From NCBI RefSeq assembly GCF_002198675.1, contig NZ_MWLL01000191.1:129947-193946 (forward strand): DNA of 64,000 nt, in the 5' to 3' direction. Position 1 is the stretch's first letter, and each line of letters opens with the position of its first letter. Shown here in pieces: positions 62,748 to 64,000 of the stretch. Position numbers and translations under genes: made by a program. The notes under the pieces were generated by a model. It saw nothing but the letters and a program-made list of their open reading frames with translations, searched no databases and had not been told where the DNA came from. Origin of the DNA: Kineosporia sp. R_H_3. Its GTDB lineage: Bacteria > Actinomycetota > Actinomycetes > Actinomycetales > Kineosporiaceae.

Positions 62748-63856
62748 GGCGTCCCCGCCCCGGCAGTCGCGGCTGCGGCGACGGGACCCCCGCGGGGGAA
62801 GAAGCGCCGCGCGGCGAGCGCGACGTAGACGAGCCCGACGAGCACGGGCACCTCGATGAGGGGGCCGACGACACCGGCCAGAGCCTGTCCCGACGTGGCC
62901 CCGAACACACCGATGGCGACGGCGATGGCGAGCTCGAAGTCGTTGCTCGCGGCCGAGAAGGCGAGCGCCGCGGCGCGCGGGTAGGTGAGGTGCAGCCGGT
63001 ACGCGAGGGCGAACGTGCCGAACCACATGACGGCGAAGTAGACCAGCAGCGGCAGCGCGATCCGGACGACGTCCAGGGGTCGCCCGGTGATGGTGTCGCC
63101 CTGCAGCGCGAACAGGACGGTCACGGTGAAGAGGAGGCCCCACAGCGCGACCGGGGAGATCGCCGGCAGGAAACGGGTCTCGTACCAGTCGCGTCCCCGC
63201 AGGCGTTCGCCGAGCACCCGGCTGAGGTAGCCGGCCACGAGCGGGATCCCGAGGAAGATCGCGACGATGACGGCGATCTCGCCGAGGGAGACGTGCAGCG
63301 AGGTCGTGCCGAGACCCAGCCAGCCGGGCAGGGTCTGCAGGTAGAAGTAGCCGAGGGCGGCGTAGGCGAGGACCTGGAAGACGGCGTTGAGGGCGACCAG
63401 GACGGCGGCCGCTTCCCGGTCGCCGCCGGCGAGGTCGGTCCAGATCAGGACCATGGCGATGCAACGGGCCAGACCGACGAGGATCACGCCCGTGCGGTAG
63501 GCGGGCTGGTCGGGGAGGAACAGCCAGGCGAGGGCGAACATGACCGCGGGGCCGACGACCCAGTTGAGGACGAGCGACGACACCATCATCCGGCGGTCGG
63601 CGGTGACGACGCCGATCTCGCCGTACCGGACCTTGGCGAGGACCGGGTACATCATGAGCAGCAGACCGAGTGCGATCGGCAGCGACGTCTGGCCGACCTT
63701 CAGGGCGTCGAGCGCGTCGTCGAGCCCGGTGAACGCCCTGCCCAGCAGCAGTCCGGCGACCATCGCGGCGCCGATCCAGACGGGCAGGTAGCGGTCCCGG
63801 CGGGTCAGGGCGGCGACGACCTGGGGTCTCGCTTCAAGCGGCGTTGCAGCGTCCAT
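62744..63856 (-). CDS. acr3: Arsenite efflux transporter Acr3
   Basis: A 370-residue transporter with about ten hydrophobic segments. Family features are LLMMYPVLAKVRYGE, the conserved Cys in GLARCIAMVLIWTDLA, and FSAASNDFELAIAVAIG. It exports arsenite using the proton gradient. The start at 63856 gives the usual N-terminus, though GAGG abuts the ATG. A longer in-frame extension to the window edge looks non-coding. Convergent with the arsR-arsC operon. Confidence 0.92.
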   Translation of the reverse strand: MDAATPLEARPQVVAALTRRDRYLPVWIGAAMVAGLLLGRAFTGLDDALDALKVGQTSLPIALGLLLMMYPVLAKVRYGEIGVVTADRRMMVSSLVLNWVVGPAVMFALAWLFLPDQPAYRTGVILVGLARCIAMVLIWTDLAGGDREAAAVLVALNAVFQVLAYAALGYFYLQTLPGWLGLGTTSLHVSLGEIAVIVAIFLGIPLVAGYLSRVLGERLRGRDWYETRFLPAISPVALWGLLFTVTVLFALQGDTITGRPLDVVRIALPLLVYFAVMWFGTFALAYRLHLTYPRAAALAFSAASNDFELAIAVAIGVFGATSGQALAGVVGPLIEVPVLVGLVYVALAARRFFPRGGPVAAAATAGAGTP

Positions 63857-63939
63857 CCTCGAAGCGTGACCCCGTGCCGACGGCGCGCGGTACGACGAAC
63901 GTCCCGTCCGCGGCCGGGTCGCGGCCCGCAGGAGCAGGC

Positions 63940-64000
63940 CTACGCGGCGTACGGGTCCTCGGTCGCACCGAACCGGTGCCAGCAGGTCCGCACGCACCCG
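63940..64000 (-). CDS. Possible C-terminal end of a gene cut by the window
   Basis: A minus-strand frame ends in TAG at 63940-63942 and encodes CWHRFGATEDPYAA just before the stop, open to the right edge. The composition looks coding but only about 19 residues are visible. It could belong to another ars gene upstream of acr3. Very tentative. Confidence 0.25.
   Translation of the reverse strand, partial: GCVRTCWHRFGATEDPYAA

Overview
This window reads as chromosomal DNA of a very high G+C actinomycete. The signs are dense GC-biased codons, many GTG starts, GTGA/ATGA stop-start overlaps, several probable leaderless transcripts, a DivIVA-type coiled-coil protein and mycothiol-type arsenate reductase features. 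No rRNA, tRNA, CRISPR array, phage or intact insertion sequence was recognised, and no gene-free stretch exceeds about 280 bases. The genus cannot be fixed from the sequence alone.

Left part (1-8.8 kb): a minus-strand operon from an enolase-superfamily sugar-acid dehydratase (7877) down to an SDR (4). It encodes dehydratase, sugar lactonase, zinc dehydrogenase, KduD-like SDR, a CUT1-type ABC importer without its own ATPase, and a second SDR. This looks like an oxidative (non-phosphorylating) sugar or sugar-acid pathway. A divergent FadR-type GntR regulator (8040) faces it, and a TNGT-N3-ACNA operator lies in the spacer of the operon promoter.

8.8-19.6 kb is a mixed block: an HD-domain protein resembling PhnZ/MIOX-type diiron oxygenases, a membrane diguanylate cyclase, an acyl-CoA ligase with two LLM flavin oxidoreductases, a GAF-PAS histidine kinase with an OmpR-type regulator, an alpha/beta hydrolase, a DivIVA-like coiled-coil protein and an unrecognised conserved-looking protein.

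19.6-33.2 kb is an L-arabinose region. It holds araD-araA-araB, a YtfQ/YtfR/YtfT/YjfF-type furanose importer carrying two full double-domain ATPases, galM, and two LacI regulators with the same recognition-helix core. Copies of a TGTTAGCGCTAACA-like operator lie before araDAB, the transporter, galM and the divergent lacI gene.

33.2-43 kb is a minus-strand operon for uptake and breakdown of a hexonate or hexuronate, best explained as L-galactonate: an importer, an LgoD-like dehydrogenase, a split UxaA altronate dehydratase, a tagaturonate/fructuronate reductase, a KDPG aldolase and a KDG kinase. A divergent GntR regulator is adjacent. The aldolase seems to start at ATC.

43-46.6 kb carries a pcaI/pcaJ/pcaF-like 3-oxoadipate set with a LysR regulator. 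46.7-50.5 kb is one 1254-residue signalling protein (PAS, GAF-like, HisKA, HATPase, receiver, PAS, SpoIIE phosphatase, RsbW-like kinase). 50.5-57.2 kb holds small stress-type proteins, glycogen phosphorylase and a flavin/Fe-S oxidoreductase.

57.3-58.9 kb is the most unusual gene: a GntR/FCD regulator whose N-terminal half looks like a complete but catalytically dead IS630 transposase. The right end (58.9-64 kb) is an arsenic-resistance locus with an ArsR-phosphatase fusion, three arsenate-reductase-type proteins, an aquaglyceroporin, Acr3, a DUF2180 zinc-binding protein and a free three-helix-bundle protein that matches the N-terminus of one of the reductases.
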